Source: Staphylococcus borealis (GTDB taxonomy: Bacteria; Bacillota; Bacilli; Staphylococcales; Staphylococcaceae). From it: DNA of 64,000 bases. The notes under the pieces were generated by a model. The model worked only from the letters and a program-made list of their open reading frames with translations, had not been told where the DNA came from and ran no database searches. Numbering within the stretch: position 1 is the stretch's first letter; the number at the start of each line of letters is the position of its first letter. Shown piece by piece: positions 40,830 to 51,420 of the stretch. The stretch is from positions 1-64,000 of the forward strand of contig NZ_CUEE01000006.1 in NCBI RefSeq assembly GCF_001224225.1, written 5' to 3'. A program made the position numbers and the translations under genes.

Positions 40830-41012
40830 TTAAAAGGTAGTATGATAACCCACTCTCTGAGTTTTGTTCAATGTATTCCATACTGCACGCTCTTTATCAT
40901 TCATTAGATCATCATAATATATAACTGAGTACTTCTTAATTGCCATCGCTCTGTTATAAATATCCTTAACGCTTATCATATTCAACTTATCGACAGTGTC
41001 ACACATTGCCAT
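40830..41012 (-). CDS. Short phage/island-type protein following the small terminase
   Basis: 60 residues, basic, no signal or membrane segment (DIYNRAMAIKKYSVIYYDDL). Its ATG shares one base with the terminase stop (TGATG), indicating coupling. Role unknown. About 315 bp with no gene lie between its stop and the frameshifted membrane protein. Confidence 0.5.
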   Translation of the reverse strand: MAMCDTVDKLNMISVKDIYNRAMAIKKYSVIYYDDLMNDKERAVWNTLNKTQRVGYHTTF

Positions 41013-41574
41013 CAGTCCTCTAGTGGTACATTATCAATAAATAAAGGTCTATCAGAGTATTGGATTGAAACTTCTTCAATTCTGTTTTGCGTCTCTTCTT
41101 CATCTTCCCATTCACCAACGTTAATAAATACTGGTGTGTTATAGTCAATTTCTTTCTTATCTGTAAATAGCTTATGATACTTCCCTAACATATCTCTATC
41201 ACGTAAACGATCACTAGCTTTGATAGGTACTTCTACTTGTTCTACATGCTCGTTATAAACTAGGTTCATTCTGTCAGTATCAGGGTTGCGTTGGAACTCA
41301 CCACGTTTTACAACGACCTCACGTATTCCAATTTCATCACCGATTGCTACATTAGTAAGTATGTGAAGTAACTCATTAGCAGTAAGTCCACTCTCATCTA
41401 CCATCTTTTTACGCTGTTCATTGATAAATCTACCGACTTTCTCATTTCTTAGCAATCTACAACCCTGTACATGCGCTGTATGTGGGCTATATCTAGCCTT
41501 TATTGCGCTTTGAATGACGTTTAATTAAGGTATTCAAGTACAAACTTTTCTTGTCTAGCGCTTAATTCACTCAT
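41012..41574 (-). pseudogene. Phage/PICI small terminase subunit (TerS), broken
   Basis: Starts MSELSARQEKFVLEYLN after AAGGAGGG, then an in-frame TAA, then after a frame change continues as AIKARYSPHTAHVQGCRLLR and the intact 147-residue part (NEKVGRFINEQRKK ... DKKEIDYNTPVFINVGEWED). N-terminal helix-turn-helix and C-terminal sequence are typical of small terminases, which direct packaging. SaPIs use their own TerS to be packaged into helper-phage heads. One stop plus one frameshift make it non-functional. Confidence 0.82.
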
Positions 41575-41575
41575 G

Positions 41576-41805
41576 TTATCCCTCCTTATTTTCTAATTTG
41601 TCTAATAAATCTGAGTATATTTGATACACTCTGCTTTTCGTAATCATTAATATATCTGCTATTCGTTTTAGTGATTGTCTTTCACATAACATAATAAATA
41701 ACAGATGTTCCCTACTGGTGCATGTGGCGTATATATTGATTTAACTCATTAAAAAACGCCTGCTGTCCTACATCTACAATATTCATACTTTCAACATCTT
41801 CATTT
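41576..41805 (-). pseudogene. Late regulator with sigma-70 region 4-like helix-turn-helix, broken
   Basis: The conceptual translation gives DVGQQAFFNELNQYIRHMH, a stop/frameshift, then REHLLFIMLCERQSLKRIAD and ILMITKSRVYQIYSDLLDKL to a stop one base before the terS start. A DNA-binding helix-turn-helix is visible. Phages and PICIs commonly place ArpU/RinA-type activators of packaging genes directly before terS, as here. Confidence 0.6.
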
Positions 41806-41857
41806 TTGGTAGATCCTATAATTTAGTGTGTGACATTTTGTATCCCTTCTTCCTTAT

Positions 41858-42084
41858 TCATAGCAAAACATAGTAAGCATTTAAAAATATTTCATCAATA
41901 GTTATATTAGGAATCAAATCTTTTCTTAATAAATTTCTAAAGACAATCATCTCTTCTTTATTAATATTTATTTTTGTTTCTCTTTCATTTGTTACGCTTG
42001 AACTGAAATATCAAATTGTTTTGCCATTTTTTCTTGCGTCATACCTAACATATTTCGATAACCAACTATTTTATTCATCTTCAT
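41858..42084 (-). pseudogene. Cro/Str-like helix-turn-helix regulator, frameshifted
   Basis: NKIVGYRNMLGMTQEKMAKQ FDISVQ is an XRE-type helix-turn-helix. After a 1-nt shift it continues NERETKININKEEMIVFRNL L to a stop at 41858. Divergent from the repressor at 42176, in the position of SaPI str. Confidence 0.65.
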
Positions 42085-42089
42085 TACCT

Positions 42090-42103
42090 ACGATAAACAT
42101 CGT
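42090..42103. promoter_or_regulatory. Candidate operator between the divergent island regulators
   Basis: ACGATAAACATCGT is a perfect 5-bp dyad with a 4-bp centre, in the 90-bp space between the Cro-like gene and the repressor. A second dyad AACAATTTGTT lies at about 42140-42150. Confidence 0.4.
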
Positions 42104-42175
42104 AAAACATAGTATTTCTATTTAGCCAATTTAAAACATAACAATTTGTTATATAATTAAAATTGAGGTGATGCG

Positions 42176-42874
42176 TTGGATAAAATCGAAATTAGCAATA
42201 GAATTAAAAATATACGTAATAGTTTAGGTTTAACTATGGAAGCTTTTTGGAGAAAAAATAGATAACGAAACCCCTGTAAAGTCTGGTGTAGTTTCTAATT
42301 GGGAAAATGGGAAACAACTGCCTAATAAAAAAGATTAAATAGAGTCAAATTAATGATTATAATGATTTACTACACTTTTCTAATAAAAATGTCGATTCAG
42401 TCATGAATAACATGATTGAATTAATGAACCTCACAATCTCTCATTTTGATGAATTTAATAAAGAAGATATAAAAAAAGTGAGTGACACAAATTTAATCTA
42501 CAAAAAATATGCGTATAACGAGAAAATAACTTCTGTTGATAAACTTAACAATTTTTTCAGCTAACTATATAGATTTACAAAACAAATTATATAGATACCA
42601 ATCTAAGAATTATTTTATTGCAGATGTAATAAATGATTTAATCAAATACGGTATACAATTATCAAAATTGAATAAAAATGATGAGATAGATAAAACTATA
42701 GAAATAAATATAATTAATTTTTTGATTACATGTCTATATGTCAATAAGGAAAGTAACATGTTAAAGAACACTGTTTTAGAAAATTCTAATTTAAAAAAGT
42801 ATATTGAGAATGGTTTAATAGATGACTTAGATATTTTAAGTCAAGTTATTGATGCAAAAAACAAGGATAATTAA
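42176..42874 (+). pseudogene. XRE-family repressor (Stl/CI-like), multiply frameshifted
   Basis: It begins from TTG at 42176 after GAGGTG: KIEISNRIKNIRNSLGLTME, a frameshift in a T-run, then KSGVVSNWENGKQLPNKK completes the helix-turn-helix. Later parts include DLLHFSNKNVDSVMNNMIEL, a further frameshift at TTTTTT (about 42552-42557), and an intact 112-residue end (ANYIDLQNKLYRYQSKNYFI to the stop at 42874). Size about 230 residues, like SaPI Stl-type repressors. At least three lesions, so not functional. Confidence 0.7.
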
Positions 42875-42905
42875 ATATTTTATAAATAGAAAAGGAGTTA
42901 TACAT

Positions 42906-43475
42906 ATAAAAAAACTATTCGGCGTATTACTAACAAGCACATTAATTTTAGGAGCATGCAGCACTCATAATGACGCTTCTAAGAAAGATGAAGATACCAA
43001 ATCTGGTATGAAGTCAAATGATCCTAATAAGGATAAAAGTAAAGATAATAAAAAAGATAACGATAAAAAGAAATCTGAGAACAAGTCTAAAAAAGACGAT
43101 AAGAATGCAAATGAGAAAGAAAATCCCCAAGATAAATCATCTAGCAATGAACAACCTACTCAACAAACTCAGACTAATCAAGATCCACAATCTCAGCAAA
43201 CTCAAGAACAACAAGCAAATAATAACCAACAAAGCAGCGGCCTTTTAAATCAAGAGCAAATGGAAGCTAATGCTAGAGTAGCGAAAGAGAATGGTTATAC
43301 TGGTATTCCTAATGGTGATATTGGGGCTGCCGATGAAATGGAAGCCTATGCAAAACAACGCTATGAAGAAGATAAAAACATCAATAATGAAGATGTAGAA
43401 GAATTTACTCCTGAAGAAGAACAAGCTGCTATGGAACGACATGCTAACGAACTAGAACAAGAAGGTTTGAAATAA
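42906..43475 (+). CDS. Island lipoprotein 1 (start codon apparently ATA)
   Basis: About 189 residues. The signal sequence KKLFGVLLTSTLILGAC ends in a lipobox (LGAC, 42957), so the protein would be membrane-anchored outside the cell. A long Lys/Asp/Asn/Gln-rich spacer follows, then a more ordered acidic end (ANARVAKENGYTGIPNGDIG ... EEFTPEEEQAAMERHA). The AAAAGGAG ribosome-binding site stands the usual distance before ATA AAA AAA CTA, where its paralogue has ATG. Either the start is mutated or ATA is used. No known domain. Confidence 0.65.
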   Translation: MKKLFGVLLTSTLILGACSTHNDASKKDEDTKSGMKSNDPNKDKSKDNKKDNDKKKSENKSKKDDKNANEKENPQDKSSSNEQPTQQTQTNQDPQSQQTQEQQANNNQQSSGLLNQEQMEANARVAKENGYTGIPNGDIGAADEMEAYAKQRYEEDKNINNEDVEEFTPEEEQAAMERHANELEQEGLK

Positions 43476-43651
43476 CTTAATAATTTCAGAGTAGTTTATC
43501 TACCCTATTTATTTTAGGAAGCTCACTCACATGTAGTATTAGATATTCAACAAATTTTCATCTAATAATTAAGGTGGTAGTTCTATCGAACAATATTTAT
43601 TACACCATAGAAAAATGAATATAAAGGACAATAAATTTTAGGAGAATATAT

Positions 43652-44284
43652 ATGAAAAAATTACTAGGAACTTTATTTGCAGCTACACTTGTTTTAAGTG
43701 CTTGTAGTCAAGACGATACTAAAGAAGATGAAAATAAAAAGTCGGAAAGTACTACTGAAAAGAAAACTAATGATAAAAAAGAAAACAAATCTAAAGAGGA
43801 TAATAAGACTAAAGAAGAAAAGAAAACTTCAAAACCAGATACTGACACACAAGAAAATAAAAACAACAACTCAAGTGAAGAAGCTCAATCTCAAGAGCAA
43901 ACACAACAATCTGATACGCAACGTTCAAATTGGGAAATAAATCGTGCAAATGAATTAAGAAATGATCCAAATGCTAACTACAACAGTGATTGGACTGAGG
44001 AACAACAAGCACATGCAGAATATGAAACTAAAAAATCTGGCCGTCCTGGTATGGCAGATGATGTAACAGTTCCTAATAATAGCCAACAATCATCAAATTC
44101 AAATTATGATCCAAATAACCCGTATATGAATTTACCAAACCAAGAATGGCGTAATAATACTGGTGGTTTATCTTCAGGTGAAATTCAAACAAGAAATGAA
44201 ATATTAAATGGTACATATGAAGGTGATGATGCACAACAAAAACTCGATGCTATAAATTATTATGAACAAAAATATTCGAAATAA
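43652..44284 (+). CDS. Island lipoprotein 2
   Basis: 210 residues. MKKLLGTLFAATLVLSAC is a lipoprotein signal with lipobox LSAC (Cys 18). A Lys/Glu/Asn/Thr-rich spacer (about 22-95) leads to a C-terminal part with NRANELRNDPNANYNSDWTE and repeated Asn/Pro/Trp segments. The signal and spacer resemble lipoprotein 1, while the C-terminal parts differ. It lies between repressor and integrase, a usual PICI cargo site. Possible roles are superinfection exclusion or host interaction; nothing in the sequence decides. Confidence 0.75.
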   Translation: MKKLLGTLFAATLVLSACSQDDTKEDENKKSESTTEKKTNDKKENKSKEDNKTKEEKKTSKPDTDTQENKNNNSSEEAQSQEQTQQSDTQRSNWEINRANELRNDPNANYNSDWTEEQQAHAEYETKKSGRPGMADDVTVPNNSQQSSNSNYDPNNPYMNLPNQEWRNNTGGLSSGEIQTRNEILNGTYEGDDAQQKLDAINYYEQKYSK

Positions 44285-44289
44285 TTAAA

Positions 44290-44316
44290 TTTAGGGTAGC
44301 ACGTCTACCCTTTCTA
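44290..44316 (+). terminator. Terminator after lipoprotein 2
   Basis: AGGGTAG/CTACCCT form a short stem followed by TTTCTATTCT. A diverged copy of this stem and the following AGGA...CTCACTCACATGT sequence lies after lipoprotein 1 (about 43485-43534). Confidence 0.6.
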
Positions 44317-44335
44317 TTCTAGGAGATGTACTCAC

Positions 44336-45383
44336 ATGTGACATGAAAAATTTACTAATAAGCATGGCGAAGTACAATATCGCTATTATGAAAAGTATAA
44401 AGATCCACTCACAAATAAATGGCGACATACTAGCGTAGTGCTTGGTAAACAGTCACAAAAAGAGGCTCAAAAACGCTTAAATGAGCGTATAATGGCAAAG
44501 TTAAATGACAAGACATCTACTAACCTTAAAACGTTAACTTTTCATGCTGCATGTGATGAGTGGTTAAGTTAATATCTGGATCTAAACAGTCAACTATTAC
44601 TACTAAAATTTATAAAGTGACTCACATTAAAAGAAATATAACATCACTGATATATCATACATAGATGATGTTGTAATGCCTAAAAAGCGACTACAAGAGA
44701 AGAAGTTAAAGCTAAACGTGAGAATTATTTAGAAATGACTGAAGTTCTAGCTATTGTTGAAGAATTAAAACGTATAGCAAATAAAAAGCGTGCTAGTTAT
44801 ATGAAAAGATCATACTTATTTACTGCTTACATAGTTGAATTTCAAGCATTAAATGGCATGTGTATTGGCAAACTCTTAGCATTTCAACCCGATAATATTG
44901 ATTTTAAAAATAAGAAACTTGTCATTGATAGCACTATACACTGGCGCAAAGATGGTAACAAAATGGGTTTCAAAGATACCTCAAAAACTGCGTCATCTTA
45001 TCGTACTACATCTTTAACTACTAGAAGTTGTGATATTTTACGTAAGGTTATGTTAGAAAATAAGAAAGCAGTTCAATGGGAAAACATGTATGTGGATAGG
45101 TACTTTATTTTCACAAGTCATAGAGGCACCCCCTCTCCCTCTTACATCAATTAATAGAAACATACAAACCGCTACACAAAATATAGGGATAGAAAAGCAC
45201 GAGACAAGCCACACCATGCGTCATAGCCATATATCATTATTATTTCAACTAGGCGTGTCACTGCGTGCAATAATGAATCGTGTAGGTCATACAGACCCCA
45301 AAACTACATTACAGATATACAGCCATGTTACCGAACAGATGGATAAAGACATGATGAATAAATTAGAAATGGTTGGGAGATAA
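44336..45383 (+). pseudogene. Tyrosine recombinase (phage/PICI integrase), decayed
   Basis: The N-terminal part has TGA as codon 2 (ATG TGA CAT GAA), then KFTNKHGEVQYRYYEKYKDP, the Arm-type DNA-binding region, and LTFHAACDEWLS before a stop. Several frameshifts follow. The catalytic end is recognisable: HTMRHSHISLLFQLGVSLRA (the H-x-x-R box), GHTDPKTTLQIYSHV with the presumed nucleophile Tyr. It ends 2 bp before the right 13-bp repeat. Clearly non-functional. Confidence 0.88.
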
Positions 45384-45384
45384 A

Positions 45385-45397
45385 TTGTTGACTCTTA
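45385..45397. repeat. 13-bp direct repeat, candidate right attachment site
   Basis: TTGTTGACTCTTA directly after the integrase stop, matching 39637-39649. Attachment sites beside the integrase 3' end are the rule for such elements. Confidence 0.55.
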
Positions 45398-45438
45398 TCA
45401 TTAAAGGTGCTAATATTTATCTACAAATAAGTTAACTC

Positions 45439-45494
45439 AACCCATGAGAGTAGACACCCCACCATAAGGGGATGAGCGAAATCATGGGTTTTTT
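45439..45494 (+). terminator. Terminator between integrase remnant and NYN gene
   Basis: Outer arms AACCCATGA (45439-45447) and TCATGGGTT (45482-45490), inner pair CCCC/GGGG (45457-45471), then TTTTTT. It lies 33 bp before the NYN gene start. Confidence 0.8.
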
Positions 45495-45526
45495 GTATGA
45501 TTTTTTATTATAAGGGGAAATTATTG

Positions 45527-46219
45527 ATGAAAATAGCCGTACTAGTCGATGGAGGATACTATCGAAAAAGAAGTCAAAATGTATTTGGAAAAGTTACAGC
45601 AAAAGAAAGAGCAGATGAGTTATATAAATACTGTAATCGACATTTAAAAGAAACACATTTTGGAATAGAAAAATATGCAGACTTATATAGAATTTTTTAT
45701 TATGATTGTCCGCCTATTGATAAACAAGTGTTCCACCCATTAACACAAACGAATATCGACTTTACTAAAAGCGAAACCAAGCAATGGACCGAAGATTTTT
45801 TTAAAGAGATATCAAAAAAACGTAAAGTAGCATTGAGATTAGGAGAGTTAAACGAGGCTACTGTGCATTATAATCTCAAACATACTAGCACTAAAAAATT
45901 AATGAAAGGCAGTAAAGAAATAAATGAATTAGACGAGAAGGACTTTGCATTATCATTAGTTCAAAAAGGTGTAGACATGAAAATCGGGTTAGATATTGCC
46001 ACCTTATCTTATAAAAAGCTAGTAGATAAAATCGTTTTAATTGCAGGAGATAGTGACTTTGTACCTGCAGCAAAGTTAGCGAGAACCGAAGGAATCGACT
46101 TCGTACTCGATTCGCTAGGTGCAGACATAAGAGATAGTCTTTCGTTACATATTGATGGGCGTAGGACATGTGATGAAAAATACATAAATAGAAATAGACA
46201 ATCAAAAAAAGATACATAA
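45527..46219 (+). CDS. NYN-domain protein (LabA/DUF88-like, PIN-fold nuclease candidate)
   Basis: About 230 residues from the ATG at 45527, preceded by AAGGGG. The PIN-like NYN fold is indicated by KIAVLVDGGYYRKR at the start (first acidic residue), KGVDMKIGLDIATLSYKK (about 155-172; Asp pair) and IVLIAGDSDFVPAAKLART (about 177-195; Asp pair). Spaced acidic residues like these bind metal in NYN ribonucleases. No fused OST-HTH domain is present. It lies between the PICI remnant and guaA and is intact, unlike its neighbours. RNA decay or phage-defence roles are possible. Confidence 0.8.
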   Translation: MKIAVLVDGGYYRKRSQNVFGKVTAKERADELYKYCNRHLKETHFGIEKYADLYRIFYYDCPPIDKQVFHPLTQTNIDFTKSETKQWTEDFFKEISKKRKVALRLGELNEATVHYNLKHTSTKKLMKGSKEINELDEKDFALSLVQKGVDMKIGLDIATLSYKKLVDKIVLIAGDSDFVPAAKLARTEGIDFVLDSLGADIRDSLSLHIDGRRTCDEKYINRNRQSKKDT

Positions 46220-46279
46220 TAACTACTTTTCCTCACACTTTGCCCTTTTTCTGCCCTTTTTTCTAAATTCAAAGCATAA

Positions 46280-46314
46280 AAACAACCCTCTAACCATTGT
46301 GGTTAAAGGGTTTT
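46280..46314 (-). terminator. Terminator after guaA
   Basis: ACCCTcTAACC/GGTTAaAGGGT stem with TTTTT on the minus strand, 15 bp after the guaA stop. Confidence 0.8.
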
Positions 46315-46328
46315 ATCATTCATATATT

Positions 46329-47870
46329 CTATTCCCATTCAATAGTGCTTGGTGGCTTAGACGTAATGTCATAGACTACGCGGTTAACGTGATCTACTTC
46401 ATTTACAATACGGCTTGAGATTTTTTGTAAGACTTCCCAATCAATGCGGGCGAAGTCACTTGTCATACCGTCGATAGATGTTACTGCACGGATACCTACA
46501 GTATGATCATACGTACGATAATCTCCCATTACACCTACAGATTGAATGCCAGGAAGAACTGTGAAGTATTGCCAAATGTCTCTTTCAAGACCTTCTTCAC
46601 GCACAACCTCACGTAAAATCGCATCCGATTCACGTACAATTTCTAATTTATCTTCTGTAATTTCACCTAACACACGGATACCTAAACCTGGGCCTGGGAA
46701 TGGTTGTCTCCAAACTAAATGTTCAGGAATACCTAATTCAATACCTAAAGCGCGTACTTCGTCTTTGAATAATGTATTGATAGGCTCAATAAGTTCAAAT
46801 TCCATATCTTCTGGTAATCCACCTACGTTATGGTGAGATTTAATTGTTTGCGCTGTTTTAGTGCCTGATTCAATGACATCAGTATAAAGTGTACCTTGTG
46901 CTAAGAAATCAACATCTGTTAATTTAGCCGCTTCATCATCAAACACGTATACAAATTCATTACCAATAATCTTACGTTTTTGTTCTGGATCAGATACACC
47001 TTTTAATTTATCCATGAAACGCTCTTGTGCATTCACACGAATAATATTCATGTCGAAACCTTCACCAAATTGTTCCATAACCATGTCACCTTCGCCTTTA
47101 CGAAGTAATCCATGGTCAACAAAGATGCATGTTAATTGATCGCCAATCGCTTTATGTAATAAGACTGCTACAACTGATGAATCTACACCACCACTCATCG
47201 CACATAAGACTTTACGATTGCCAACACGGTTACGAATTTTTTCAATTTCAATTTCAATAAAGTTTTCCATTGTCCATTCGCCCGTACATTCACATACACG
47301 ACGCACAAAGTTTCTTAATAAATCATTACCGTATTCTGTATGACGTACTTCAGGGTGGAATTGAACACCGTAAATTCGGCGTTCTTTGTCTTCAATTGCT
47401 GCATAACTTGTACTTGGACTATCCGCGATAACTTCAAATCCTTCTGGAATTTCAATCACTTTATCAGAATGACTCATCCATACTGTTTGTTCAGATGGTA
47501 AACCGAAGAATAAATCATCTGATTTCGCATTAATTATTGCTTTTCCATACTCACGTTCGTTAGCGCGTTCAACTTTTCCGCCTAAAAGTTTCGTCGTCAA
47601 CTGCATACCATAACAAATACCAAGTACAGGAATACCTAAATTATAAATGTCAGGGTCAATTGTAAATGAACCTTCCTCATAAACTGAGTTTGGACCACCT
47701 GAAAGGATGATACCTTTCGGATTCATACGTTTGATTTCTTCAATTGAAATTTCATGATCGTGTAATTCACTGTAGACGCCCATTTCACGAATACGACGTG
47801 TAATCAATTGGTTATATTGACTACCAAAGTCTAAGACAAGAATCAACTCTTGCTCTTGAGCCATTTCCAT
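46329..47870 (-). CDS. guaA: GMP synthase (glutamine-hydrolysing)
   Basis: 513 residues. The N-terminal class I amidotransferase has its catalytic Cys in LGICYGMQL (about 86) and His/Glu in [10 protein letters not shown] (about 176). The ATP-pyrophosphatase P-loop is SGGVDSSV (about 228-235), and the C-terminal dimerisation domain ends TIEWE. It converts XMP to GMP with glutamine. It is the last gene of xpt-pbuX-guaB-guaA. Its 3' end is a known integration place for staphylococcal islands, and a PICI remnant lies beyond. Confidence 0.97.
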   Translation of the reverse strand: MEMAQEQELILVLDFGSQYNQLITRRIREMGVYSELHDHEISIEEIKRMNPKGIILSGGPNSVYEEGSFTIDPDIYNLGIPVLGICYGMQLTTKLLGGKVERANEREYGKAIINAKSDDLFFGLPSEQTVWMSHSDKVIEIPEGFEVIADSPSTSYAAIEDKERRIYGVQFHPEVRHTEYGNDLLRNFVRRVCECTGEWTMENFIEIEIEKIRNRVGNRKVLCAMSGGVDSSVVAVLLHKAIGDQLTCIFVDHGLLRKGEGDMVMEQFGEGFDMNIIRVNAQERFMDKLKGVSDPEQKRKIIGNEFVYVFDDEAAKLTDVDFLAQGTLYTDVIESGTKTAQTIKSHHNVGGLPEDMEFELIEPINTLFKDEVRALGIELGIPEHLVWRQPFPGPGLGIRVLGEITEDKLEIVRESDAILREVVREEGLERDIWQYFTVLPGIQSVGVMGDYRTYDHTVGIRAVTSIDGMTSDFARIDWEVLQKISSRIVNEVDHVNRVVYDITSKPPSTIEWE

Positions 47871-48042
47871 AATTGTGGATCTCCTTTAAATTGAATTTTA
47901 TGTAAATAATAGAGAGACACTTTCCAAATGTATTGCTCCAAGATTATGTTTTAAAGTGAACAAACTCTGAGACAAACATATTTGAATTGAAAAGTGCTCC
48001 CCATTCTTTCTAACAAACTGCCATCATCACACTACGTTCATT

Positions 48043-49539
<1,497 letters not shown>

Positions 49540-49548
49540 TTACTTCTA

Positions 49549-50817
49549 TTATTTCACATTTTCTTCGCTTTGTTTATACTTTATACCATTAAAAAAGAAA
49601 TTAAGAATAATTGCGGAAATCGCGCCTAATACAATACCGTTTTGAGTTAGCCATGCAAATTGCTCACCTAAAGCTTTAAACGCTTGTGGTACTGCACTAA
49701 TACCTGTACCCAATCCTACAGATACAGCAATGATTAATAAATTATTTTGATTTTTAAAATCAATATGACCTAAAATACTAACACCGTAAGCCATCACCAT
49801 ACCAAACATCGCAATCATTGCACCGCCTAATACAGGTAATGGAATGATATTAGCTAAAGCACCCAATTTAGGAATACAACCACAAATGAGTAGTAAAACT
49901 ACCATACCGTATATCACTTTATTCTTCTTCGCACCTGATAAAGATACTAACCCAACATTTTGTGAATATGCCGTGTAAGGAAATGAATTAAAGATTGATC
50001 CTAATACAATAGCAAGACCTTCCGCAGTGTAACCCTTACGAAAATCTTTTCTTTCTAATTTTTTGCCAGTAATTTCACTTAGCGCATGATATACACCAGT
50101 CGATTCTATTAGACTTACGATTGCTACAATCGTAAATACCAGTATCGCACCTAAATCAAAACCGAAACCAGAAAAACGAAATGGTTGAGGAATGCCTAAC
50201 CAATGGGCTTCTCCCACTTGCTTAATATCTACTAAACCAAGCAGATTTGCCAATATTGTTCCTGCAACCAGTCCGATTAAAATCGCAATGGATTTTAAGA
50301 ACCCTTTTGTAAATCTTTGCAAGATAAGAATAATGATAAGTGTAACGCCACCTAAAATTAAATTTTTAGGATTTCCATAGTCTTTAGCGCCTTCTCCACC
50401 AGCTAAATAGTTCATTGCAACTGGCATTAAATTGATACCAATGATTGTAACCACGCTTCCTGTTACAACAGGTGGAAAGAACTTAACTAAGTAAGAGAAG
50501 AATGGTGCAATAATGACAACTAAAATACCTGATATAAATAATGAACCATATAGCACATCCAGACCCTTCGTTTGACCGATTAAAATCATAGGTGCAACTG
50601 CAGTAAACGTACATCCTAGTACAATGGGTAAGCCTGTACCTGTTACTTTGTTAGCTTGTAAAAATGTTGCCACACCACACATGAAAACATCCACTGTGAC
50701 TAAATACGCAATTTGTTCTGGTGTAAACTTTAAACTCGTACCAACGATGATTGGTACTAAGATTGCACCGGCGTACATTGCTAATAAGTGTTGTAAACTT
50801 AAAATGAACGTCTTCAT
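49549..50817 (-). CDS. pbuX: Xanthine permease
   Basis: 422 residues, about 14 membrane segments of the nucleobase-cation symporter NCS2 family. The NCS2 signature region is visible as ALSEITGKKLERKDFRKGYT followed by AEGLAIVLGSIFNSFPYTAY SQNVG. It is coupled to xpt by an ATGA overlap (50814-50817), so the permease and the salvage enzyme are made together. Confidence 0.95.
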   Translation of the reverse strand: MKTFILSLQHLLAMYAGAILVPIIVGTSLKFTPEQIAYLVTVDVFMCGVATFLQANKVTGTGLPIVLGCTFTAVAPMILIGQTKGLDVLYGSLFISGILVVIIAPFFSYLVKFFPPVVTGSVVTIIGINLMPVAMNYLAGGEGAKDYGNPKNLILGGVTLIIILILQRFTKGFLKSIAILIGLVAGTILANLLGLVDIKQVGEAHWLGIPQPFRFSGFGFDLGAILVFTIVAIVSLIESTGVYHALSEITGKKLERKDFRKGYTAEGLAIVLGSIFNSFPYTAYSQNVGLVSLSGAKKNKVIYGMVVLLLICGCIPKLGALANIIPLPVLGGAMIAMFGMVMAYGVSILGHIDFKNQNNLLIIAVSVGLGTGISAVPQAFKALGEQFAWLTQNGIVLGAISAIILNFFFNGIKYKQSEENVK

Positions 50818-51395
50818 TCATTTTCACCTAGTAAAGTCACTTGGTTGCCTTGTAATGAGGCTACTTTACATAATGAAGACACATTTAAACCTGCCTCTTC
50901 TAATCTTTGTCTGCCATCTTGGAAACTTTTCTCAACAACAATGCCAATACCAACTGTTTTAGCTTTAGCTTGTTGTGCAATATCATATAATCCTAGTGAT
51001 GCATCGCCATTTGCTAAGAAATCATCAATGATTAAAACTGTATCATTCTCATCTAGGAATTCTTCTGAGACAATCACTGTACTTGTTTTGTTTTTTGTAA
51101 ACGAATGGATATCCGTACTATAAAAACCATCTTTCAACGTACTTGGTTTCGCTTTTTTAGCGAATAAGCATGGGACATCAAAATGTAATGCCGCCATAAT
51201 AGCTGGAGCAATGCCTGATGCCTCAATTGTTAAAATCTTAGTGACACCTTTATCTTTAAATTGCTCATAAAATGTTTTGCCTACTTCATGCATTAGTTTT
51301 GCATCGATTTGATGATTTAAAAAACCATCAACTTTTAATATTTTTTCATCAATTACTACGCCATCTTCTTTGACTTTCTGTCTAAGCGATTCCAC
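50814..51395 (-). CDS. xpt: Xanthine phosphoribosyltransferase
   Basis: About 193 residues from a GTG at 51395, with AGGAGG seven bases upstream; the family alignment (ESLRQKVKEDGVVIDEKILK) begins here, so the upstream ATG at 51434 inside the leader is not the start. The PRPP-binding motif is VLIIDDFLANGDAS, and LTIEASGIAPAI precedes it. It joins xanthine with PRPP to make XMP. First gene of the riboswitch-controlled purine operon. Confidence 0.96.
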   Translation of the reverse strand: MESLRQKVKEDGVVIDEKILKVDGFLNHQIDAKLMHEVGKTFYEQFKDKGVTKILTIEASGIAPAIMAALHFDVPCLFAKKAKPSTLKDGFYSTDIHSFTKNKTSTVIVSEEFLDENDTVLIIDDFLANGDASLGLYDIAQQAKAKTVGIGIVVEKSFQDGRQRLEEAGLNVSSLCKVASLQGNQVTLLGENE

Positions 51396-51420
51396 GTCAA
51401 AACCTCCTAAATTTGTATAC

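Noticed and set aside
43018..43248. Overlapping Lys/Ile-rich frames within and antisense to the lipoprotein genes (also 43245-43442, 43698-43940)
   Set aside because: They are frame shadows of the low-complexity Lys/Asp/Gln-rich spacers in the lipoproteins.
42176..45383. Toxin-antitoxin or restriction-modification module in the island
   Set aside because: No paired small ORFs, methylase motifs or nuclease motifs were seen; the helix-turn-helix genes fit the Stl/Str regulator pair.
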